DNA of 14,288 nucleotides from Actinomycetota bacterium (GTDB taxonomy: Bacteria > Actinomycetota > Coriobacteriia > Anaerosomatales > D1FN1-002), in contig VAUM01000014.1 of NCBI GenBank assembly GCA_005774595.1, positions 1 through 14,288 on the forward strand. The letters run 5' to 3'. The notes beneath the pieces were generated by a model that was not told the DNA's origin, made no database searches, and saw only the letters and a program-made list of their open reading frames with translations. A program made the position numbers and the translations under genes. Position 1 is the stretch's first letter; each line of letters starts with the position of its first letter. This document shows, piece after piece, positions 1-7,748 of this stretch.

Positions 1-82
1 CCTACTATCTTACAGGTCCACCCGGCACCCGGGAACTCCCCATCCTCTGCCGTCGGCGGCGCCAGATGTGCATAAGGGACAG
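1..82 (+). other. Sequencing-adapter remnant (Nextera/Tn5 mosaic end) at the contig edge
   Basis: Bases 64-82 read AGATGTGCATAAGGGACAG and match the 19-bp Tn5 mosaic end of Nextera libraries at 17 of 19 positions. The 14 bases before it (50-63) match the Nextera read-1 adapter extension at 11 of 14, and all five mismatches are T-to-C or A-to-G transitions. Bases 41-48 (CATCCTCT) also match the Nextera i5 index TATCCTCT at 7 of 8. On the plus strand the adapter gives the peptide MCIRDR, a well-known contaminant string in protein databases. The comparison is from memory of the adapter sequences. Bases 1-49 are presumably the rest of the adapter or junk, but they match less clearly. Confidence 0.85.
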
Positions 83-1085
83 AGACCGAAGCGCCCACCG
101 CGTCCGCCGCCAGGCCGGCCACGGCCAGCGCCCCCGCGAGCACCGCGGCCCCGAGCGCGACGGCACGCCGGACAGGCTGCACGACCTCGGCAGCGGGACC
201 CGGCCACGCCAGCACACCGGCCGACACCGCGGCCAGCGCCGCAGCCGCAGCAGTCCGGCCGAGCAGCATCGGCTGCCCGCCGGCGATGGTGCCCGCGGCC
301 GCCCACGACAGGGCAGTGACCAGCACGGGCGGAGCGAACAGCGCCGCCGCGGAACGCATGAGACCGACGTCGCGCAGGAGCACGAGCCAGCCGGCCACGA
401 ACACAGCCGACGCCGCCGCGTACGCCGCGAGCCGCGGGACCTCGGACCGCGCCAGCTCACCACTGAACGCGAGGGCCGCCACGCTGACGACGAGCCCGGT
501 CAGCGCCGCGACCCACGCCGCGGGGCGCTTCGCGGCGGCCGGCTCGCGCGCCATGAGCACCGAGTAGAGAGCCCAGCAGGCGCCGGCGACGAGGAACGCC
601 GCCTCCTCGCGCGGGAACCTCACGAACGGCGAGAACGAGCTCGGGAACTCCCACGATGCGACGAGCGCGGCGCATCCCACGAGCGCCGAGACCGCGGCCA
701 TGAGCGAGACGGGCCGACCGGCGCGCCGCTCGAGGAGTGCCCCGCCGGCGGCCGCGACGAACGCCCATCCGGCGGTGGTGAGGAACAACGCCTCGCTCGC
801 GGACGGAGCGTCGGTGTAGCGGTTCGCCATCACGAGGAGCGGCGCTGCGGCAAGGCCGGCGGCACCACCTGCGACCTGCCGTGCGATCGCCGCGGTGCCG
901 AGCGACGACCACTCGCGCGCCGCAGGAAGCCTGAACACGGCCGCGGTGGCGACGACCGCTCCGACCGCTCCCGCGACCCCGACCCAGGCGGGCGCGACGC
1001 CACCCGTCAGTCCGGGCTGGAGGAGCGCCAGGGCCGTGGAGCCCAGCGCCGCGGCCGCAGCCGCGATGATCCCCTTGCCTCGCAT
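1..1085 (-). CDS. Multi-pass integral membrane protein, 3' end truncated; possibly EamA/DMT-like
   Basis: The minus-strand frame starting at the ATG at 1083-1085 is open to the left edge, and I checked it triplet by triplet. It encodes about 334 genuine residues (361 to the window edge), rich in Ala, Val, Leu and Gly. About ten hydrophobic helices are separated by short charged loops, for example one containing LLERRAGRP and one containing MAREPAAAKRP. The start has a plausible ribosome site, GAGGG six bases upstream. The two-halved layout, and a helix reading like FLVAGACWALYSVLMAR, recall the EamA/DMT family of drug and metabolite transporters, but I would not name a substrate. The gene lies 134 bp after the hexaheme cytochrome, behind a terminator, so it is probably a separate unit. 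Codons left of about base 83 are adapter, not gene, and the true C-terminus is not in this window. Confidence 0.6.
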   Translation of the reverse strand, partial: MRGKGIIAAAAAALGSTALALLQPGLTGGVAPAWVGVAGAVGAVVATAAVFRLPAAREWSSLGTAAIARQVAGGAAGLAAAPLLVMANRYTDAPSASEALFLTTAGWAFVAAAGGALLERRAGRPVSLMAAVSALVGCAALVASWEFPSSFSPFVRFPREEAAFLVAGACWALYSVLMAREPAAAKRPAAWVAALTGLVVSVAALAFSGELARSEVPRLAAYAAASAVFVAGWLVLLRDVGLMRSAAALFAPPVLVTALSWAAAGTIAGGQPMLLGRTAAAAALAAVSAGVLAWPGPAAEVVQPVRRAVALGAAVLAGALAVAGLAADAVGASVSVPYAHLAPPTAEDGEFPGAGWTCKIV

Positions 1086-1156
1086 CCTTCGCCCTCACGT
1101 CATCTGCCGGTACGGCGACACTGCCGCATCGTCGTGGAGAACGCGTGTACCGCGGT

Positions 1157-1189
1157 GGAAGGAGAAGGGCCGGAGTCGCCTCCGGCCCT
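1157..1189 (-). terminator. Rho-independent-type terminator after the hexaheme cytochrome gene
   Basis: A perfect 10-bp stem AGGGCCGGAG / CTCCGGCCCT (1166-1175 with 1180-1189) closes a four-base loop that reads GCGA on the minus strand, a GNRA tetraloop. On the minus strand it is followed by the pyrimidine-rich stretch TCTCCTTCC rather than a pure T run, as often seen in high-GC genomes. It lies 30 bp past the stop codon of the cytochrome gene and probably ends the formate dehydrogenase transcript. Confidence 0.75.
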
Positions 1190-1219
1190 GCCCGTCGATC
1201 CCGTTGCGTGACGAGGCGC

Positions 1220-2509
1220 CTACTTGTTGTGGCAGACCTCGCACACGTAGCGGTTGTCGGCGCGCAGCAGAGCGCTGCTGTCCGCCGGCGGAACACCATC
1301 AGGAGCCAGATTCACGCCGGTCCCGAACTCCGCGAGCGGGTTCGAGTCGGGCACGGGCTCCCAGTTGGAGTACGAGTCCGCGTACCCGGTCATGATCGCC
1401 GAGGTGCCGTGCGCGCGGTGGCACGTCAGGCACTCGACCCAGTCGGTCGCCGTGTTGGTGATGGCGCCGGACTCGGTCGCACGATTGTGAGCGAGCGGCA
1501 GCGGGTTGTCCGTGACCACGAGAGCGCGCGCGCCGGCGTAGTTCGACAGCGGCACGTTGATCGGGTGACGGTGGCGGGTCATGAACGGATCGACCGTCGC
1601 CGCGCCCCATCCGGAGATGCCGGTGGTGGCGTCGTCGGCACGCTGGTCGCCTGCGTTGTACACGCTCGTCTTGGTGAGGTAGGTGCCGTGGCACCCCACG
1701 CACCAGCCGCTCATGCCCTTGATGGCGCCGGAGACGCCGTCGACGTCCGTGCCGCTGACGGTCCACGTCTCACCGCGAGCGTACATCGGGGTCGTGTAGT
1801 TCGGGACGTAGGACGGGTACGAGGTGTGCAGCGCGAAACCGTTGGCCGGGTAGCCCGGCTCGGCGGACCACACCCACGGCGTCGGGGCAGGGTTGCTCCC
1901 CGTACCGTAGTAGCCGCCCACGCGGTTGCCGTACACCATGTCCTTGAGGATGCGGTAGTTCGACGAACCGTGGGGGTCGTGGCAGGTGGCGCAGTCCATG
2001 TCGATGTCGTCGTCCGTCATGCCGGTGACGATCTCGCCCGTGGCGCCCGTCGCCGGGTTGAAGGGCGAGGACGCCGCCGCACCGTAGACGCCGCCGCCCC
2101 ATGCCCACCAGGCCGCCCCGTCCTTGATGTGCGTGGACGTCGTGGCTGTCGGGCCGAGCGAGGCGAAGCCGCCGCCGTTGAGGATGGCGTTCTGGGTGCC
2201 GTAGAGCGTGCCCTCGTACACACCTTCCTCGACGTTGGTGTCGGCGCCCTGGGCGTCCGCACCGTGGCAGGCATAGCAGAACTGGTCCATCCGCGTCGCC
2301 GAGGAGACGAGCAGCGCGCTGTGCGTGTTCGTCCCGTCCGACCACGTGATGGAGCTGAACGACGTGTGGGCCCTGTGGCAACCCGCGCACGCGTCGGTGT
2401 CCTGCGTGTAGTTGCCGTGGACCGCGAAGTTCGCGTACGCGACGGCCGGGGCGATCAGGACCGCGGCGGCGAGCGCCACGGCGAACAGCACCGTGAGCTT
2501 CTTGGCCAT
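1220..2509 (-). CDS. Exported hexaheme c-type cytochrome, OmcS-like (candidate extracellular filament cytochrome)
   Basis: The 429-residue precursor has a Sec signal peptide (MAKK followed by a hydrophobic core, cleavage after about AYA, residues 23-26). Six CXXCH motifs begin at residues 41, 78, 173, 270, 360 and 423. It has 16 histidines, so ten are free to act as distal ligands for bis-His hemes. The local signatures follow Geobacter OmcS in the same order as I remember that sequence: CHxxH at heme 1, CHDPHG at heme 3, MSxWC before heme 4, an HP motif, CLxCHRAH at heme 5, and a C-terminal CxxCH followed by a basic end. OmcS is also hexaheme and about the same length, and it polymerises into nanowires. 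The ATG overlaps the stop of the iron-sulfur subunit (TGATG), with AGGGAG nine bases upstream, so translation is probably coupled. Inferred role: carry electrons from formate dehydrogenase out of the cell. The alternative is a non-polymerising periplasmic or wall cytochrome of the same broad superfamily. Confidence 0.85.
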   Translation of the reverse strand: MAKKLTVLFAVALAAAVLIAPAVAYANFAVHGNYTQDTDACAGCHRAHTSFSSITWSDGTNTHSALLVSSATRMDQFCYACHGADAQGADTNVEEGVYEGTLYGTQNAILNGGGFASLGPTATTSTHIKDGAAWWAWGGGVYGAAASSPFNPATGATGEIVTGMTDDDIDMDCATCHDPHGSSNYRILKDMVYGNRVGGYYGTGSNPAPTPWVWSAEPGYPANGFALHTSYPSYVPNYTTPMYARGETWTVSGTDVDGVSGAIKGMSGWCVGCHGTYLTKTSVYNAGDQRADDATTGISGWGAATVDPFMTRHRHPINVPLSNYAGARALVVTDNPLPLAHNRATESGAITNTATDWVECLTCHRAHGTSAIMTGYADSYSNWEPVPDSNPLAEFGTGVNLAPDGVPPADSSALLRADNRYVCEVCHNK

Positions 2510-3369
2510 CAGTCCACGCTCCCTTCCGTCTTCGAGGCGTTCTTCGCCTTGGCGGCGCCGATGGCCAGCAGGCCGCCGGCGACGAGTGTAGCAGCAGCCG
2601 CGGCCTTGGCGAACGGACCGGCGAGCAGTTCGCTCACCATCGGGCTCAGGTGGTCTTCCATGAGCGGGTCGGCCTTCGGCTGCGCGATGAAGTACTTCTT
2701 GCTCGCCCAGATGACTGAGCCGCCCCCGCCGCCGGCAAACGAGACGTAGCCGTTGGCGGGCGCCTGGACCTCGGCCCACACGGTCGCCTCCGGCTCGTAG
2801 CGCATCGCCTTGGCCGGGCAGGTGAAGACGCACGAAGGCTCGTGGGCGCGCTCGGCGCACGCGGTGATCTGCGCCGTGGTCGCACGCGTCGGGAGCGGCT
2901 GGCCGTACTTGGCGGTGAGCGTCGGGTCGGCGGCCACGTACGTGGCGACGTCACCGGCGCGGCCCCAGCACATCGTGCACTTCCACGCCTTGGCCGTCGG
3001 GTACTGCTCCGAGCCGACGCCGATCTTGGGGAACCCGCCGCGGTGGCAACCGGCGACGCACTCCTGGTTGCAGACGGCCGGGTTGCAGACCGTCGGGTCG
3101 ATGCTGACCGCACCGTTCTCCTGCTTCGCGAGCGCGCTCAACGGGCACGCGGTCACGCAGGGGGGATCGGGGCAGTGCCAGCAGCTGAAGCGCACGAACG
3201 GGCCCATGTCCACGTTCTTCTGGGACTTGATGGCCACGCGCTGGTCATACGCGGTCCGGTGCACGCCGATCGTCTCGTTCACCATCTGCCAGGTGCGCTT
3301 GCAGCTGATCACGCAGCCGTTGCACCGCATGCACTTGTCGACTTCCTGAAGGATCGCCATACGGGTCAT
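2509..3369 (-). CDS. fdhB: Formate dehydrogenase iron-sulfur (beta) subunit, membrane-anchored
   Basis: The 286-residue protein passes electrons from the catalytic subunit through four [4Fe-4S] clusters. Cysteines group as C13/16/19/23, C63/66/71/75, C95/100/104/108, and C131/134 with C171/180/184, the ferredoxin layout of FdnH/NrfC-type electron-transfer subunits. The tail holds one hydrophobic helix (about residues 252-272), as in FdnH, where it anchors the subunit and meets the quinone-reducing cytochrome b. The start codon has an AAGGAGGT ribosome site whose first bases overlap the TAA stop of the alpha gene, leaving 15 bp between the genes. No signal peptide is visible; in this family the beta subunit is normally co-exported with the Tat-bearing alpha subunit. 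Oddly, no gamma (cytochrome b) subunit follows. A hexaheme cytochrome does. Confidence 0.9.
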   Translation of the reverse strand: MTRMAILQEVDKCMRCNGCVISCKRTWQMVNETIGVHRTAYDQRVAIKSQKNVDMGPFVRFSCWHCPDPPCVTACPLSALAKQENGAVSIDPTVCNPAVCNQECVAGCHRGGFPKIGVGSEQYPTAKAWKCTMCWGRAGDVATYVAADPTLTAKYGQPLPTRATTAQITACAERAHEPSCVFTCPAKAMRYEPEATVWAEVQAPANGYVSFAGGGGGSVIWASKKYFIAQPKADPLMEDHLSPMVSELLAGPFAKAAAAATLVAGGLLAIGAAKAKNASKTEGSVD

Positions 3370-3384
3370 CTCTCACGCACCTCC

Positions 3385-6300
3385 TTAAGGTATCCGGACG
3401 ATTCGACAGAGGCAGGCCTTGAACTCTGGGATCGTCGTGTTGGCGTCCATCGCGTCGATCGTGATGTCGTTCGCACGCGAACCCTTCGACAGGCCGCGCT
3501 CACCCCAGTGCCACGGGATGGCGACCACGCCCTGGGCGACACGCTGGTTCGACTCGACGCCCACGCCGACCCGGGCACGGAAGCCCTGGCCGTAGGCGGC
3601 GTCGGGGAAGTGCGGGTCGTCATCGAGCTGGTCGTTCGCGTAGCCGTCGGTGCGAGCGGTGATCACCTTGACCCAGTCGCCCGTCGAGATGCCCTCGGTG
3701 CGCGCGTCGACCGAGTTGATCTCGATCCACGGCTCGGGCTCGGCCTCGTGGTTGGCGGGGTTGTTGCGGGTGATCGGGCCACCCTGGAAGTGCTCGACGC
3801 AGCGGATCGTCGTGAGCACGTACGGGTAGGTGGCGCCGGTGCCGCGCGGCGTGCCGGACAGCAGCAGGTTGCCCGCGGTGCCGGTGCTGTTGTAGCCGTA
3901 CGTGGTCGCGTAGTCCGCCTTGCCCGCGATGGTGCCGTCGTGCGGCGACTCGTAGGGCTCGGTGTGCGCCGGGAAGCGGCCGGGCAGCACGTGCACGGCA
4001 GGATTCGCCCCCGCCGGCGTCTTCGGGACGTCGGAGAGACGGTGGATCGTGCGGTAGTTCGAGTCGGCGTAGTCGATCAGGCCGGAGTTGGTCGAGACGA
4101 ACAGCCTCGCGCACTTGTCGGGACCCTGATACGCGTCCGGCTCCTCTGCCGCGGTGGCGCTGGCGAAGAAGGTCCACACCACGGTGCCGTCGTTGACGGT
4201 GCCGGACGCCGGCCACGTGGGAGCGACCGCGCCCGACGTGCCGGCGGTGGTGCAGCGGTAGATCTTGCTCGCTGCGACGATCTTGGTGTTGAGCGCGTAT
4301 GCGGTCGACGCAGCCCACGACGGGTACGTCGGCGCGACGGCGCGGATCACGTCGCCGTTGTTGTAGAGCACGCGACGGTTGACCAGCCACGAGTAGCCCC
4401 AGCGCGGGAACGCCAAGGTGCCCCACAGGTCGGTGGTCTCACGCGACTTGGCGCGGTTGGCAAGCGTCCACGCCCCGTAGTCGGCCGGCCGCTCGTCGGT
4501 GAGCGCCGCCTTGTAGCCGTCCGTGTAGATCCAGATCGTCCCGCCGGCGGTGGAGCCGGTCGCCATCTCCTTGAAGACGTTCTCGGCGACGAGTTCGTTG
4601 GCCGCGACCGCGGTCGCAGGGACGGCCGGGTCCCAGTTCGCCTCGGTGAAGGCGTACTGATTCACGTACATGTTCGTGTAGACCGAGCCGGCCTTCGGCG
4701 TGGACAGAGTCGCCCACACGCCGGTGATGTGCGTGAACGCGCTCGCCGCATCGAGCGCCTGAGCCATCTTGAACAGCCAGAACATGTCCGAACGGCTGTT
4801 ACCGCGCGGAGGCCTGGCGGCGGTGCGCCACTGGAGCGTGCGGCCCGAGTTGGTGACCGAGCCGGCCTTCTCCACGTGCGCGCACGCCGGGATGAGGTAC
4901 GTGACGCCGCCCGGCTTGCGGTCGCACTGGGCGGTCTCGGTCGCGAACATATCCGTCACGACCAGCGTGTCGAGCTGGTAGAGGCCCTCGCGCACCTTCG
5001 CCTGGTTCGGCTCGGTGATCGCGGGGTTCTGGCCCCAGACCATCGCGGCCGTGATGCCGTAGTCGTAGGTCACCGTCACGGTGGCGCCTGCCGGGATGGT
5101 CCCCGTGGCGATGCGCGTGATGACGCCCGTCGGGTAGCTCACCTTGAAGTCGGTGCCCTCGGTGTAGCCGGCAATCGCGATCGTGCCGGCCTTGATCCCC
5201 TTCTTGGTGAGGGTGATCGTGCCGGGAGTCCCGCTGAAGGTGAGCGTGTCGCTCTGGCCGGTACCATGGCTGATCATGTTGCGGAACATCTGGATGTGGT
5301 TCGTGCCGTTGACCTTCGGCCACAGCGAGTAGATCTTGTCGACGTCCGCCTTCGAGACGTAGGTCGTGTCGCCGAACCACTTCCGCGTCATGCTGTAGAA
5401 GCCGTACTGCTGCAGCGCCATGCCGCTCAGCGTCGGCAGGCCGGTGCCCGCTCCTGCGAGGCCGGAGCCCGGGTACGCCGGGTTGTAGTCGGCGTCCACG
5501 CCACCCGCGAGGGCGGTCGGACCGGCCGCGGCCACCACGGTGGCTCCGCCGGCCGACACGATGCAGTCGATGAGCGCCGCAGCGCCCGCCGAGGCCTTGA
5601 TGGCCGCGACCACGTCGTTGGCGGTCGAGGTGGGGGCGACACCGTCGTGCGCGAGCGTGACTTGGACCGTGGTCTGGCCTGCGGCAGGCGTGTTGGCCAG
5701 GACGGCCACGGACAGCGCTCCCGCCACACCCGGGTCGAGATAGCGCACGAAGTAGCTGTTGCCCGCTACGCCTGCGGTCTTCGCCGCGTACTTGACCGTC
5801 TCGCCTGCACCGGACGCGAGCGCAAGATACGCACGCTTCGCCCGACTGATGCGGATGCCCCACAGTGCGTCGATGTACTTGCCGAAGGCGTGCGTGTCCT
5901 CGTACGGCTGGGTGCTCGGGTTGCCCGAGTACGCCGGGATGTTGCCGTACAGCACGCCCATGTCGGTCGAGCCTTGGACGTTGTGGATGCCGCGCAGCGC
6001 GTTGATGCCGCCGCCGGCGCGCCCGACGTTGCCGAGCAGCGTCTGGATGACGGCGAACGACTTCACGTTCTGCGACCCGTAGGTGTGCTGGGTCAGGCCC
6101 ATCGCGTAGAGCATCGTCGTCGACCGGTAGTACTGGCTGGTCGGGTCGCCGATGATCGTGTCGGCCGTACCCAGGACGGAGGTCGCCGTGTTGTAGCTGG
6201 AGATGCGGCTGTGGTCCATCATCTTCTCGGCGACGTCGATGATGTCCTGGGCGTCGCACCCGCAGATCGCCGCGGCGATCGCCGGCGAGTAGTGCGTGGT

Positions 6301-7593
6301 GTGCGCCTTGAGGCGGTTGTACACGGTCTGCGCGTCGCCGTAGTAGGTCGAGGCGACACGCGGGAAGGCGGTGATCACGGAGCCGGTGCTCGTCTCGTGC
6401 AGCGCGCGGTCGTAGTCCGTGCCGCCGCTGTTCACGATGAGCCGGGCGTCCGTGTACTTCGACCGCGAGATCGTGCCCGTGTTCGTGCCGTCGTCCGCGC
6501 GCCAGGCCTGGTTGCCAGTCTGGTTCAGGAAGGCGTTCAGGTTCACGAGCCGCTGGTCCGTCCAGCCGCCCGTACGGTCGGCGTCGAGCGCCGTCTGGAT
6601 GTAGTTCGTCACCGCGTTGATGAACGCGATGTCGGTGCCGGGGCGGATCCGGATGAACCGGTCGGCCTGGCATGCGGTGCGCGTCTTGCGCGGGTCGATG
6701 ACCCACAGCTCGGCGGCCGGCTTGTTCGACGTCTGCCCGCCGGGCAGGGTCTTCGGAGCGGCGGCGCGGGCCCGGTTGATGTGGGCCATGCACGCCGGGT
6801 GGTTCTCGGACGGGTTCGCGCCCATCACGACCACGAGCGTCGCGTTACCGATGTCCGTCCAGGAGTTCGTCATGGCACCCCTCGCGAATGCGGCGGCCAG
6901 ACCGGCCACCGTGGAGGAGTGTCATATGCGGGCCTGATGCTCGGTGTTCGTGGTCCCGAACTGGGCGATCATGCGGCGGTACAGGTAGTTCTCGTCCGTG
7001 TTCATGTGCGAGCAGCCGAAGAACGCCACGGACTGGCTGTTGTAGCCGCTCGCCTCGCCGGCGGTGAAGCTGCCGCGGGCCGCGACCATCGCCGTGGCGA
7101 TCTCGGACAGGCCGGTCGCCATGTCGATGGCGGTCCAGTCGCTGACACCCTCGACGCGCTTGTAGATGACGGGGTCACCCGTGCCGTCCGACGCGAACTC
7201 GGCGTGCTCGGGGTGGGCGGCCAGCGTCTGGTTCTGGTAGGTCATAGGGAACTCGTACGCGCCCACGCGGCGCGGGTTGGTCACGAGCTGGAACGCGCCC
7301 GCACCCTTCGCGCACAGGCCGCCCGAGTTGGTCGGCGACTGGTAGTCACCGTAGATGTCGACGACCTCACCGGTCGCGTCCTCGACGACGACCCGCTGCC
7401 CGCACTGGGCGGAGCAGTAGGGGCACGTCGAGATTGTGACGGTGTAGCCGGCGACACCCTCGTAGGCCAGAGCCTGCTCGGCGTTGAAGGCGAAGTCCGC
7501 GACGCCGCCTGCGGCGACCGTCGCGGCCGTGGCCTTCAAGAAGTCGCGCCGAGAAAGCCCGCGGCCCTCGAAGTCTGTCTCCTTGTGTCCCAT
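3385..7593 (-). CDS. fdhA: Tat-exported selenocysteine formate dehydrogenase, catalytic (alpha) subunit with three inserted beta-domains
   Basis: This molybdenum or tungsten bis-MGD enzyme oxidises formate to CO2 outside the membrane. Read through the in-frame UGA at 6922-6924, the product is 1402 residues. It begins with a twin-arginine signal (SRRDFLK, residues 14-20), then an N-terminal [4Fe-4S] site (CPYCSAQC, with a fourth Cys in GLCAKG). Sec224 sits in the family signature ARI-U-HSSTVAGL. The conserved blocks GGGINALRG, VWGQNPAI, NSGRTLQW, WLVNRRVLYNNGD and the C-terminal dinucleotide-binding domain follow. FdnG-type proteins are about 1015 residues; part of the excess is three inserts near 583-702, 778-845 and 1089-1143. 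The ATG at 7593 is supported by the Tat signal and an upstream GAGGG. A tool that stops at UGA would split this into two false genes (6922-7593 and 3385-6909). Selenocysteine machinery (selABCD) must lie elsewhere in the genome. Confidence 0.93.
4165..4329 (-). other. Insert 3 in formate dehydrogenase: WAASTAY...GTSG...DGTVVW beta-domain
   Basis: This segment (residues about 1089-1143) lies between the conserved NRRVLYNNGD block and the conserved stretch leading to HVLPGRFPAHTEPYESP. Its pattern is W-AASTAYAL, Y-x-CTTAGTSG, P-x-WP, then a tail reading NDGTVVWTFF. I know this pattern from phage structural and tail proteins and some secreted binding proteins, not from molybdenum enzymes. The frame is continuous and enzyme blocks resume on both sides, so it is an internal domain insertion and not a gene fusion at an end. 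Confidence 0.7.
5059..5262 (-). other. Insert 2 in formate dehydrogenase: EGTDFKV...GVITRI...VTVTYDY beta-domain
   Basis: This segment (residues about 778-845) splits the enzyme just before the strand ITAAMVWGQNPAI, which corresponds to the conserved GYICQGFNP region of FdnG. It has alternating beta-strand character and the pattern YTEGTDFKV, PTGVITRI, IPAGATVTVTYDY. That pattern is typical of small repeat domains in phage structural proteins and bacterial surface proteins. The family comparison is from memory. Confidence 0.65.
5488..5847 (-). other. Insert 1 in formate dehydrogenase: TAGVAGNSYFV...DVVAAIKAS...ALAGG domain
   Basis: This roughly 120-residue segment (about 583-702) follows the catalytic-domain stretch DALWGIRISR and ends before the enzyme resumes near DADYNPAYPGSG. 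It has the order KTAGVAGNSYFVRYLDPG, VTLAHDG, TANDVVAAIKASAGAAALI, TALAGG. I recognise this order from repeated beta/alpha domains in phage tail or baseplate proteins and large bacterial surface proteins. Composition is heavy in Ala, Gly, Val and Thr, unlike the flanking enzyme. Confidence 0.7.
6892..6924 (-). promoter_or_regulatory. Selenocysteine UGA codon with bacterial SECIS hairpin
   Basis: UGA occupies 6922-6924. Eighteen bases later the minus strand forms a 7-bp stem, GGUGGCC with GGCCGCC (6910-6904 with 6898-6892, one G-U pair), closing the pentaloop GGUCU (6903-6899). The loop sequence and the 18-base spacing match the E. coli fdhF SECIS as I recall it. SelB binds this type of loop to recode UGA as selenocysteine. 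The downstream protein frame continues with the formate dehydrogenase signature, which rules out a genuine stop. Confidence 0.93.
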
Positions 7594-7726
7594 CCTTCTT
7601 CCCTCACTCCTCAGGGGAACTTGAAACCTTCCGCTCCCGCCCGCAGGGCCCTTGTGCCCTTCGCTTCCGCCTCACCGCCTCCTTTCATCCGGGCTTCAGC
7701 GACGCGCGCGGGAGTACGCGAAACGC

Positions 7727-7748
7727 AAAAGGCCGACCCGGTCGCGGC
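7727..7748 (-). terminator. Possible attenuator hairpin with T run inside the leader
   Basis: On the minus strand GCCGCGAC (7748-7741) pairs with GTCGGC (7737-7732) as a six-pair stem with a two-base bulge and a CGG loop. It is followed by CTTTT and then GCGTTT. It sits about 130 bases before the formate dehydrogenase start, a position suited to conditional termination. The stem is modest and bulged, so this is tentative. Confidence 0.3.

Noticed and set aside
66..1211. A 381-codon plus-strand frame starting MCIRDR
   Set aside because: It begins inside the sequencing adapter and the rest is Arg/Glu/Gly-rich shadow translation of the minus-strand membrane protein.
6909..6924. A frameshift or nonsense mutation splitting formate dehydrogenase
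   Set aside because: The stop is UGA at the exact selenocysteine position of the family and is followed by a well-formed SECIS; the frame does not shift.
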